From assembly GCF_018271995.1 (NCBI RefSeq), contig NZ_JAGUCO010000019.1, positions 1-64,000 of the forward strand: a stretch of 64,000 nt of DNA, in the 5' to 3' direction. Numbering within the stretch: the first letter of the stretch is position 1; every line of letters starts with the position of its first letter. The DNA comes from Carboxylicivirga linearis. GTDB taxonomy: Bacteria; Bacteroidota; Bacteroidia; Bacteroidales; Marinilabiliaceae. This document shows positions 44,525 to 52,073 of this stretch, piece by piece. The translations under genes were made by a program, and so were the position numbers. The notes below the pieces were generated by a model. The model saw nothing but the letters and a program-made list of their open reading frames with translations. It ran no database searches and had not been told where the DNA came from.

Positions 44525-46384
44525 ATGGCTCAATTGATTGTTGCTGATAAAGATAAATGTAACCTGAGTTATACTTGTGTTAGAGTTTGTCCGTCAAAAG
44601 CTATTAAAATTGCAAACCGACATGCACAAATTTTGCCAGATCGTTGTATAGGTTGTGGCCATTGTGTTGCAATGTGTGCGCAAGAGGCTATTAGTTATCG
44701 CGATGAACAAACAATTGCACTGGAGTTATTGAGGTCGAAACAAAAAGTTGCTGCTATTTGCGATCCTGCTATTTCGGGCGAATTCAATGATGTATCTGAT
44801 TACAGAAAATTTGTGGCAATGATAAGGGCCTTAGGCTTCGATCTGGTAACAGATATGTCCTTTGCTGTTGATTTGGTGGCCTATCGTTACAAGGATTTAG
44901 TTGATAACTTTCAGGGCAAGCACTTTATTTCCAGTAAATGTCCGGCAACAGTAAAATATATCGAAAGACATGAGCCTGATTTAGTTGAGAATCTCGCAAC
45001 AATTGTACCGCCATATATTGCTATGAGTAAACTGGTGCATAAAAGATACGGACAGGATACAAAGATTATCTATATCAGTGCTTGCACGGCAGCTAAAGAT
45101 GACACAAGGCGTTTTCACGGCACTGACGGAGCAATTGATGTTGTTTTGACCTTTCTTGAGTTGAGAAAATTATTCAAAAAAGAGCGAATCACAGAGAATA
45201 CAGTTGAATATAGTGAATTTGATCCACCACTAGGACGAAAAGGTGGGTTATTTCCCATTTCACATGGTTTATTTCAGGCAGTTGACATCAATCAAGGCTT
45301 ATTGGAAGGTAATATTCTTATAACCGAGGGTAGAACCAATTTTTTACAATCCATCAAGGAATTCAAGGAAGAAAAAGAAATGAATCAGCACCTTGATCTG
45401 TTTTATTGTAAAGGGTGTATTATGGGGCCGGGAATGTCGCCGGGTGGAAAGAAATTTACCCGTAGGTCGCAGGTAATTGATTATGTTGATAAAAGAATGA
45501 AAGCAATTGATGTGTATCAATGGCGATTAGATATTGAAGAGTTTAAGTCACTGGATTTGACAAGGTCATTTAAACAGGTTGATTTGCGTTTGTTGCAACC
45601 AAAAGAAGAAGAGATTGATAAGGTTTTAGTGGAGATGGGGAAAGGCAAGCGGGAAGATCAGTTGGGGTGTGGAGCTTGTGGTTACCCTACTTGCCGCGAA
45701 TTTGCTGTTGCTCATCTGCAGGGCTTAACTAATTATGAGCAGTGTTATACATATTCAATCAATTCACTTCGTAGTTATGTGAATAAACTAAATGCTTCAA
45801 AAGAAAAATACAAGCAATCGCAGGATGCGCTAATGAAGAGCGAAGAGAAAGCGCGAAATGAAGAGAAAGCTGCGCGCGAGGCTGCAGAAACAACAACTGC
45901 CATGCTTAATAAGTTAAGGGCAGGAGTGGTAATGGTTGATACTAATTTAAAAGTAGTGGAAGCCAATCGGCGTTTTATCGAAATGTTGGGGGATGATGCC
46001 AGAGATATTGCAGAATTGATACCCGGACTGAAAGGAGCAGAATTAACCAAGTTGATTGATTTTCATAAAGTGTTTACCACCGTTCTCCAATCGGGGCAGG
46101 ATGTTTTAGACAGAGATGTCACCTATGGTAATTCTATATTAAATGTTTCAGTATTTACCATCAAAAAAAATGAGGTTGTCGGAGGTATTATCCGCGATTT
46201 GGTAACTCCTGAAGTGAGAAAAGAAGAGGTGATAAAACGTGCCCGCGATGTGATTAAGGAAAATCTGCAAACGGTTCAGCAAATAGCCTTTTTATTGGGT
46301 GAAAGTGCTTCCAAAACCGAAAAAACACTCAATAGTATTATAGAAGCTCAGCAGCTGGGAGAGGCCAATGAATCAGGAAAATAA
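44525..46384 (+). CDS. Divergent [FeFe]-hydrogenase-like sensor with Fe-S and PAS domains (HfsB-like)
   Basis: The 619-residue protein has an N-terminal ferredoxin domain, whose first site (CNLSYTCVRVC) lacks one of four cysteines while the second (CIGCGHCVAMC) is complete. A divergent H-cluster-like domain follows (about residues 60-375) with SSKCPAT (Cys139), SACTAAK and YCKGCIMGPG instead of the catalytic motifs. A four-cysteine Fe-S domain begins at LGCGACGYPTC (Cys382, 385, 390). After a coiled coil comes a PAS domain (about residues 470-580) and a helical tail. No kinase or DNA-binding domain is present. It is likely a hydrogen or redox sensor, not an efficient enzyme. The phosphatase gene overlaps its end by 17 nt. 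Confidence 0.85.
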   Translation: MAQLIVADKDKCNLSYTCVRVCPSKAIKIANRHAQILPDRCIGCGHCVAMCAQEAISYRDEQTIALELLRSKQKVAAICDPAISGEFNDVSDYRKFVAMIRALGFDLVTDMSFAVDLVAYRYKDLVDNFQGKHFISSKCPATVKYIERHEPDLVENLATIVPPYIAMSKLVHKRYGQDTKIIYISACTAAKDDTRRFHGTDGAIDVVLTFLELRKLFKKERITENTVEYSEFDPPLGRKGGLFPISHGLFQAVDINQGLLEGNILITEGRTNFLQSIKEFKEEKEMNQHLDLFYCKGCIMGPGMSPGGKKFTRRSQVIDYVDKRMKAIDVYQWRLDIEEFKSLDLTRSFKQVDLRLLQPKEEEIDKVLVEMGKGKREDQLGCGACGYPTCREFAVAHLQGLTNYEQCYTYSINSLRSYVNKLNASKEKYKQSQDALMKSEEKARNEEKAAREAAETTTAMLNKLRAGVVMVDTNLKVVEANRRFIEMLGDDARDIAELIPGLKGAELTKLIDFHKVFTTVLQSGQDVLDRDVTYGNSILNVSVFTIKKNEVVGGIIRDLVTPEVRKEEVIKRARDVIKENLQTVQQIAFLLGESASKTEKTLNSIIEAQQLGEANESGK

Positions 46385-47558
46385 ATTCTACATTGATATT
46401 GAATGTCGCCAAAATAACCACATAGGTGAGTTAATCTGTGGCGATGTTTTTCTCTCTAAAAGAATTAAGGAGGAGGGAAGAACTATTGCTGTGCTTTCCG
46501 ATGGAATGGGTAGTGGTGTAAAAGCCAATGTATTGGCAACTTTAACAGCATCTATGGCTTTAAATTTTACGGTTGAGCATCGTGAAGTTCGAAAGACGGC
46601 AGAAATTATTATGAATACGCTACCGGTTTGTAGTGTACGCAAAGTAAGCTACAGCACATTCACCATTATTGACATTGAAGATGATGGCACAACAACCATT
46701 GTAGAATACGATAATCCAACTTGTACTATTACCAGAGGAGCAGATTTATACGATCCAAAATGGCATTTTATAGAATTGGAAAGTGAGCAAAACAAAGGAA
46801 AGAAAATTAGAACCTGTAAGTTTATTGCCCGTCGTGAAGACCGTATTTTCTTTTGGTCAGATGGCATTATGCAATCAGGCATGGGTACTAAAGCTTTTCC
46901 GTTTGGCTGGGGTGAAGAAGGTATGTGCGATTATGTAAAGAGTTTAGTGCGATACACTCCCTTCGCATCATCAGGGAAATTGGCTCAAAAGGTTCTAAAT
47001 ATTGCTTTAATGCATGATGGAGACAAGCCAAAGGATGATTCTTCATGTGGAGTAATTTATTTTCGGGAGCCGCGCAAGTTATTATTGGTTACCGGACCTC
47101 CATTTGAAGATAGTAAGGATTTTGATTTTGCATTAAAGGTTCAACATTTTAAAGGTAAGAAGATAATTGCCGGAGGTACTACAGCCGAAGTTATCTCCAG
47201 AGAGCTGGCCTTAAAATTTGATGCTGGTCTGGAATCTGACGATCCGGATTTACCACCCATCTCATTTATGCAGGAAATAAATCTGGTTACCGAAGGTATT
47301 CTTACTTTGGGTAAAGTAGCTCGTTTACTTGAAAAATACAATATGGATTCGAGATTGGGGAAAGGTCCGGCTGATCAGATCATTAAAATGCTGTTCGAGA
47401 GCGATAAAATTCATATTATTAATGGAACAAGGATAAATGTTGCGCATCAGGATCCGAATTTGCCGGTGGAACTGGAAATTCGCAGAACGGTGGTTAAACG
47501 CATTGTTCGTTTATTGGAAGAAAAATTCCTTAAAGAAGTGGATGTTGAGTATATGTAG
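46368..47558 (+). CDS. SpoIIE-type PP2C serine/threonine phosphatase (HfsC-like)
   Basis: The 396-residue protein has a PP2C/SpoIIE catalytic domain in its first 230 residues: AVLSDGMGSGVKAN is the metal-binding motif, and FFWSDGIMQSGMG and KDDSSCGVIYF are later acidic motifs. The last 150 residues (from LLLVTGPPFEDSKDFDF) are a separate domain I do not recognise. SpoIIE enzymes dephosphorylate anti-anti-sigma factors that RsbW-type kinases phosphorylate; two such kinases are encoded nearby. Translational overlap with the PAS-hydrogenase gene suggests the two proteins act together. Confidence 0.88.
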   Translation: MNQENKFYIDIECRQNNHIGELICGDVFLSKRIKEEGRTIAVLSDGMGSGVKANVLATLTASMALNFTVEHREVRKTAEIIMNTLPVCSVRKVSYSTFTIIDIEDDGTTTIVEYDNPTCTITRGADLYDPKWHFIELESEQNKGKKIRTCKFIARREDRIFFWSDGIMQSGMGTKAFPFGWGEEGMCDYVKSLVRYTPFASSGKLAQKVLNIALMHDGDKPKDDSSCGVIYFREPRKLLLVTGPPFEDSKDFDFALKVQHFKGKKIIAGGTTAEVISRELALKFDAGLESDDPDLPPISFMQEINLVTEGILTLGKVARLLEKYNMDSRLGKGPADQIIKMLFESDKIHIINGTRINVAHQDPNLPVELEIRRTVVKRIVRLLEEKFLKEVDVEYM

Positions 47559-47572
47559 TTGATATAAATCAT
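47559..47572. promoter_or_regulatory. FNR-like site after the phosphatase gene
   Basis: TTGAT-ATAA-ATCAT differs from the FNR consensus TTGAT-N4-ATCAA at one position. It begins right after the phosphatase stop codon, 238 bp before the first DRTGG gene, in a 252-bp gap with no gene. A T-rich stretch (47708-47720) is the only other notable part of that gap. Confidence 0.45.
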
Positions 47573-47810
47573 AGATGCATAATTGTATTAAATCAATATT
47601 ATTGAGCTGTCTATGCATATATTTTATAAGCGATTAAGGCTGTTGTAATAATGTATTAATAAATGTTAATTTAGATTTGATATGTATTACATAAAATCAA
47701 GATCTTCCCTTTTTTTTTTCATATTATTAGTCTTCATTTGTTAAAGAATCAGGAATTTTTTCTTTAATCAATTTGGTTATTTCTGAATGTAATTTAACAG
47801 GTAATCAAGA

Positions 47811-48155
47811 ATGAAAATAAAAGAGATAGCAGAAATTATAGACGCCAAAATAGTCTGTGGCGAAAGCGACATTGACAAAGAGATATGTTGTGGTTTTGCC
47901 AGTGATCTGATGAGCGATGTTTTAACCCTCGATTCAGAGCAGCTGGTTTTGATTACCGGTTTAGCCAATATGCAAGTAATCAGAACTGCAGAAATGGCTG
48001 ATGTGAACTGCATTGTTTTTGTGCGCGATAAGCATGTGACTGAGCAAATGATTGAGGTTGCCAAAGAAAATGATATGGTTCTGGTAGAGTGTAAGTATTC
48101 GATGTTTAATGCAATAGGAAAATTGTTCCAGGCTGGATTAAATCCAGTGTACTGA
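47811..48155 (+). CDS. DRTGG domain protein 1
   Basis: The 114-residue protein consists of one DRTGG-type domain (about residues 1-110) with the ICCGFASDLMSDVL segment. DRTGG domains occur beside CBS and phosphotransacetylase domains and are thought to bind a small ligand; none is known for certain. It begins a tight run of six genes with gaps from 9 nt down to overlaps, 6 nt before the first ATPase. A related protein is encoded at 49957-50292. Confidence 0.82.
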   Translation: MKIKEIAEIIDAKIVCGESDIDKEICCGFASDLMSDVLTLDSEQLVLITGLANMQVIRTAEMADVNCIVFVRDKHVTEQMIEVAKENDMVLVECKYSMFNAIGKLFQAGLNPVY

Positions 48156-48161
48156 TAAGGT

Positions 48162-48578
48162 ATGGATTTTAACTACGAAGTGGAAGGCGGGAATTTCGCA
48201 AAGGCAGGTTATGCAGCAAGTAATGTTAAAAAGGTGCTGAAGCAGCTGAATGTGGATCCCAAGGTAATAAAACGCGTGGTAGTAGCCTTGTACGAAGGTG
48301 AAGTTAATGTAGTGGCCCATGCTTATAAAGGTAATATCAGGGTAGATATTGACACCGAACGAATTATTATTGAAATAAAAGATGAAGGTCCCGGAATACC
48401 TGATATTGATTTAGCGATGCAGGTTGGTTATTCAACAGCATCAGCTATGGTGAGAGAAATGGGATTTGGTGCCGGAATGGGACTTCCTAATATGAAACGA
48501 AACGCTGACTCTTTAAATATTTCAAGTACAGTAGGCAAAGGTACAGTGGTGGAATTAACCACTTATTTGCAGAAATAA
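48162..48578 (+). CDS. Anti-sigma-factor-like GHKL ATPase/kinase (RsbW-like) 1
   Basis: The 138-residue protein is a free HATPase_c domain: N-box around EGEVNVVAHAY, G1 box DEGPGIPD and G2 box GFGAGMGLPNMKR. This is the layout of RsbW/SpoIIAB serine kinases, not of full histidine kinases, as there is no phosphoacceptor histidine domain. It could phosphorylate a target that the SpoIIE phosphatase upstream reverses. No STAS-domain antagonist is present in the locus, so the partner is unknown. Confidence 0.87.
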   Translation: MDFNYEVEGGNFAKAGYAASNVKKVLKQLNVDPKVIKRVVVALYEGEVNVVAHAYKGNIRVDIDTERIIIEIKDEGPGIPDIDLAMQVGYSTASAMVREMGFGAGMGLPNMKRNADSLNISSTVGKGTVVELTTYLQK

Positions 48579-48587
48579 AACAATGGT

Positions 48588-49970
48588 ATGAGCGAACAAC
48601 AGTTTTATCATGCTTTAAAAGTCGATAAAGACAAGTGCTTTGGATGCGTTCATTGTATGAATGAATGTCCAACAGATGCAATCCGCATAAGGGATGGTGT
48701 GGCTACTATTCGAAAGGATTGGTGCATTGATTGTGGCGAATGTATGAAGGCGTGCCCGGTAGATGCTATCTATGTAGAGCAGGATGACTTTGATGATATC
48801 TTCAATTATAAATTTAGGGTAGCTATATTACCTTCAGTTTTTATTGGGCAGTTTTCAAAACAGATAAACGTTGAAGAAATAATAGAAGTGTTGCATGGTT
48901 TAGGTTTTACACATATCATTCCGGCCGAGGCAACCGTTGATGTCATTAATCAGGCTATGTTGGAAGCCTATGATTCAGAAGTAGAAAAACCTTTGATTAC
49001 GACTTTTTGTCCATCTATCGTTCGGTTGATACAAATAAGATTTCCCGGATTGGTGAACAATATTCTTCCCATATCGCCACCCATTGATAGCACGGCTACC
49101 TATTATCGTAAAAGACTAATTGATGAAGGAAAAAATCCGGATGAGATTGGAATATTTTATGTAACACCATGCGCATCTAAAATTGCAACGGTAAAGTCAC
49201 CTGAAGGTCAGGATAATTCATCGGTTGATGGTGTAATTAATATGGATTTTCTTTACAATAAAGTATTCCATATTTTAAATAACCGAAATAAAGACATTAA
49301 GGATAATGATAACTATAACCTTGAATTTATTAGCCCCAAAGCATTAAAATGGAGCTTGACGGAAGGAGAATCGACCAATATGAAAGGGAGATGTCTGGCT
49401 ATCGACGAAATTCATAATGTTATCAAGTTTCTTAATAAAGTAGAGAACGATGAAATAATCAATGTTGATTTTTTGGAATTACGAGCTTGCGATCAGAGTT
49501 GTGCTGGAGGAGTTTTGCTTAGTGAAAACCGATTTCTTACGGTGGAACGGATGAAAAAGCGTGCAGAACATTTGGAAGAATTGCAGCTTGTGCCCAATGA
49601 AATAAGTTTTGATCATCAGCAATTTATCAAAGAAAAGTTGACTATTAATTCCATTAAGCCGCGATCGATGATGGGGCTGGATAATGATATGGCTACCGCT
49701 ATTAAAAAAATGGAGCGTGTTCGTCGTATCATGTGCTTTTTGCCGGGTATTGACTGTGGAGCTTGTGGTTCGCCTAGTTGCGAGGGCTTGGCACGCGATA
49801 TTGTGCTAAAAGATGCCAACCTATCAAACTGTGTGTTTATGCAACGCATGATGGAAAAAAGTAAGAAGCTCGATCCACAGCATTCGATCCGTATTATCGA
49901 AAAGACATGGGGCAAAGACCGACTGGATAAGGATTGTTATAAAAAAGGAGCAAAAAATGAAGGTATCTGA
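48588..49970 (+). CDS. Second divergent [FeFe]-hydrogenase-like protein (HfsD-like)
   Basis: The 460-residue protein has an N-terminal two-cluster ferredoxin domain (CFGCVHCMNECP and CIDCGECMKACP, both complete), then a divergent H-cluster-like domain and a C-terminal Fe-S domain (GIDCGACGSPSC). H-cluster positions read TTFCPSI, TPCASKIA and LRACDQSCAGG. The four ligand cysteines are kept but the proton-relay cysteine of TSCCP is phenylalanine. It lacks a PAS domain. It may be a second sensor or an electron-transfer partner. The following DRTGG gene overlaps it by 14 nt. Confidence 0.85.
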   Translation: MSEQQFYHALKVDKDKCFGCVHCMNECPTDAIRIRDGVATIRKDWCIDCGECMKACPVDAIYVEQDDFDDIFNYKFRVAILPSVFIGQFSKQINVEEIIEVLHGLGFTHIIPAEATVDVINQAMLEAYDSEVEKPLITTFCPSIVRLIQIRFPGLVNNILPISPPIDSTATYYRKRLIDEGKNPDEIGIFYVTPCASKIATVKSPEGQDNSSVDGVINMDFLYNKVFHILNNRNKDIKDNDNYNLEFISPKALKWSLTEGESTNMKGRCLAIDEIHNVIKFLNKVENDEIINVDFLELRACDQSCAGGVLLSENRFLTVERMKKRAEHLEELQLVPNEISFDHQQFIKEKLTINSIKPRSMMGLDNDMATAIKKMERVRRIMCFLPGIDCGACGSPSCEGLARDIVLKDANLSNCVFMQRMMEKSKKLDPQHSIRIIEKTWGKDRLDKDCYKKGAKNEGI

Positions 49971-50292
49971 TATAATCAAAAAATTGAATTTAAAAGTAAT
50001 CGCCGGAGAGGAAGGCTTAAATAACGAGGTCACAGGAGGCTATACTTCAGACTTGTTAAGTGATGTGATGGGGAATGCCGATGAAGGTCAGGTATGGATT
50101 ACTTTACAAACACACCGAAATGTAATGGCTGTGGCATCGTTGAAAGAGGTAGCAGCCGTAATTATTGTAAAGGGTTTGGAGGCTGAAGAGAGTACCATCA
50201 GTCAAAGTAACGATGAAGGCATTCCGCTGTTAAGTTCTGATCTTGAAACGTTCGAGTTATCAGGACAGCTATATCAGATATTACACGAGTAA
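49957..50292 (+). CDS. DRTGG domain protein 2
   Basis: The 111-residue protein is a second single DRTGG domain, with VTGGYTSDLLSDVMG near residue 30. It is only moderately similar to the first copy and starts inside the end of the hydrogenase-like gene (14-nt overlap), a sign of coupled translation. It may bind a small ligand and inform the neighbouring kinase; this is speculative. Confidence 0.82.
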   Translation: MKVSDIIKKLNLKVIAGEEGLNNEVTGGYTSDLLSDVMGNADEGQVWITLQTHRNVMAVASLKEVAAVIIVKGLEAEESTISQSNDEGIPLLSSDLETFELSGQLYQILHE

Positions 50293-50293
50293 T

Positions 50294-51037
50294 ATGAAAC
50301 TGTTCAAAGCCGATCTGCATATTCATACGGTTTTGTCTCCTTGTGGAAGTCTGGAGATGAGTCCAAAGGTGATTGTGGAAAGTGCTTTGAGTAAAGGCAT
50401 TGATATCATTGGTATAACAGATCATAACTCTACATTACAATGTACAGAAGTGGTGAGGTTAGCCAATAAAAATGGTCTGGCAGTGCTTTGTGGAGCAGAA
50501 GTTACTACAAAAGAAGAGGTGCATTGCCTAACGTTCTTTGAAAATTTTGAAAAACTTGAAACCTTTCAACATTATTTAGATCAATTTCTGCCGAATATTC
50601 CTAATGATACTGAGATGTTTGGCCATCAGGTATGGGTGGACGAGGATGAAAATATTTTGGGTGAAGAAAAGCGCTTGTTGATTAGTGCCATCGATCAGAG
50701 CATTGATGAGGTAGAAGCGAAAGTAAGAAGCCTTGATGGATTATTTATACCGGCTCATGTTGATAGGGGACGTTTCAGTCTTTATAGTCAATTGGGATTT
50801 ATGCCATTTGATTTAAAACCTGATGCCGTAGGTATGACTTATAGAGCTGAAGTGGATAAGATGATTGATTTGCATCCTGAACTAAAAGAGCTAACTATTC
50901 TTCGTTCATCTGATGCACATTTCCCGAATGCGATTGGTGAACATTACACTGTTTTTGAACTGGAAGAAGGTTCTTTTCAGGAAGTGAGAATGGCTCTTCA
51001 TCAGAAGAATAATAGAAAAGTAATAGAGTTGGTATGA
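50294..51037 (+). CDS. PHP-domain metal-dependent phosphoesterase
   Basis: The 247-residue protein starts at 50294 with KADLHIHTVLSPCG, the first metal-binding motif of the PHP family, followed by IGITDHNS, CGAEVTTKEEVH, PAHVDRGRFS and RSSDAHFPNAIGEHY. Relatives hydrolyse phosphoesters such as 3',5'-nucleotide products or histidinol phosphate. In this locus a signalling nucleotide or a phosphoprotein is possible as substrate but not shown. Its last codons overlap the next ATPase start by 4 nt. Confidence 0.87.
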   Translation: MKLFKADLHIHTVLSPCGSLEMSPKVIVESALSKGIDIIGITDHNSTLQCTEVVRLANKNGLAVLCGAEVTTKEEVHCLTFFENFEKLETFQHYLDQFLPNIPNDTEMFGHQVWVDEDENILGEEKRLLISAIDQSIDEVEAKVRSLDGLFIPAHVDRGRFSLYSQLGFMPFDLKPDAVGMTYRAEVDKMIDLHPELKELTILRSSDAHFPNAIGEHYTVFELEEGSFQEVRMALHQKNNRKVIELV

Positions 51038-51576
51038 GAGATTTATCAATGCATATCACTGATATTGTTCAGAACTCAGTTAGAGCGCAAGCCAAATTGG
51101 TTCAGCTAACCATTGAAGAGAAAGAGGATTGGCTCATTTTTACTTTTGAGGATGATGGAACCGGAATGGATGAAGAAACGGTTAAAAAGGTTACAGATCC
51201 TTTTTTTACCTCACGAACAACTCGGAAAGTTGGGCTTGGATTACCCTTATTCAAGCAAAATGCCGAAATGACCGGAGGTTCTTTAGTTATCTTTTCAGAG
51301 CTGGGCAAAGGAACAGAAGTAAAGGTTGTGATGGGATTAAATCATATCGATCGTCCGCCCATGGGAGATTTACCTTCTACAGTGGCTATGATCATAACAG
51401 GCAATCCGGATGTGGATATGGTATTTAAATATATTAAAAGTGATAGTGAATTTTCTCTCGATAGCAGAGAAGTAAAAGAGGCGTTGGATGGTATGGATAT
51501 CAGGATGCCACAGGTAACAAGTTTTTTAAAAGAAATGATTGATGAAAATTTAAAAGAGATAAAAGTAAACTTATAA
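51034..51576 (+). CDS. GHKL ATPase/kinase 2
   Basis: The 180-residue protein has a histidine-kinase-type ATPase domain in the first 105 residues: HITDIVQNSVRA (N-box), DDGTGMDEE (G1), DPFFTSR (F-box) and KVGLGLPLFKQNAEM (G2). The F-box makes it closer to histidine kinases than kinase 1 is. No phosphoacceptor histidine domain is visible; the C-terminal 75 residues are not recognised. It ends the signalling block; 77 bp follow before hydD, with a TAGCT-N4-AGCTA palindrome at 51588-51601. Confidence 0.85.
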   Translation: MRDLSMHITDIVQNSVRAQAKLVQLTIEEKEDWLIFTFEDDGTGMDEETVKKVTDPFFTSRTTRKVGLGLPLFKQNAEMTGGSLVIFSELGKGTEVKVVMGLNHIDRPPMGDLPSTVAMIITGNPDVDMVFKYIKSDSEFSLDSREVKEALDGMDIRMPQVTSFLKEMIDENLKEIKVNL

Positions 51577-51653
51577 AGTGTATTCTGTAGCTAATGAGCT
51601 ATTTAAATACATGTCAGCTAAACAAAAATGTGTAATAATAATATCCAGTTGCT

Positions 51654-52061
51654 ATGACTAAAGTGAAATCCCTTGCCGATCTTCGAAAAATGAAGGAGGA
51701 GATGGCAAACAAAGTCCAGCTAAGAGAAAAAGGCGATCATCCTGATCAACTTGTTCAGGTAAAAGTGTCGATGGCCACCTGTGGAATTGCATCAGGAGCC
51801 AAAGAAGTGATGAACCATCTGATTGACCAATTGGATCAACAGGCTATTGAAGCAGTGGTTACCCAAACCGGATGCATGGGCTATTGCTATGCCGAGCCTA
51901 CTATTGAAGTAACATTGCCTAACTCCAGTCCGGTTGTTTTTGGTTATGTTGATACCAAAAAAGCCAGTGAAATAATCTCAAGATACATAATCAGAGGTGA
52001 ACTGGTGGACGGTATCATACCCGTAAATTACGAGACAGTTAACGAAAAAAAGAAAGACTAG
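51654..52061 (+). CDS. hydD: HydD: thioredoxin-like [2Fe-2S] domain protein of the hydrogenase operon
   Basis: The 135-residue protein has a thioredoxin-like ferredoxin fold with ATCGIASGAKEV and TGCMGYCYAEP motifs. Only three of four usual cluster cysteines are seen, since the partner of the cysteine in ATCGIAS is missing, which I recall as usual for this subfamily. An N-terminal helical extension (LADLRKMKEEMANK) is present. Proteins like this lie next to hydB in HydABCD operons of Acetobacterium type. It is followed by hydB2 after 12 nt. Confidence 0.83.
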   Translation: MTKVKSLADLRKMKEEMANKVQLREKGDHPDQLVQVKVSMATCGIASGAKEVMNHLIDQLDQQAIEAVVTQTGCMGYCYAEPTIEVTLPNSSPVVFGYVDTKKASEIISRYIIRGELVDGIIPVNYETVNEKKKD

Positions 52062-52073
52062 GATTAATACGTT

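Noticed and set aside
46388-46882. Minus-strand open frames within the phosphatase gene
   Set aside because: They are shadow frames of a well-supported coding region and have no start context or family signature.
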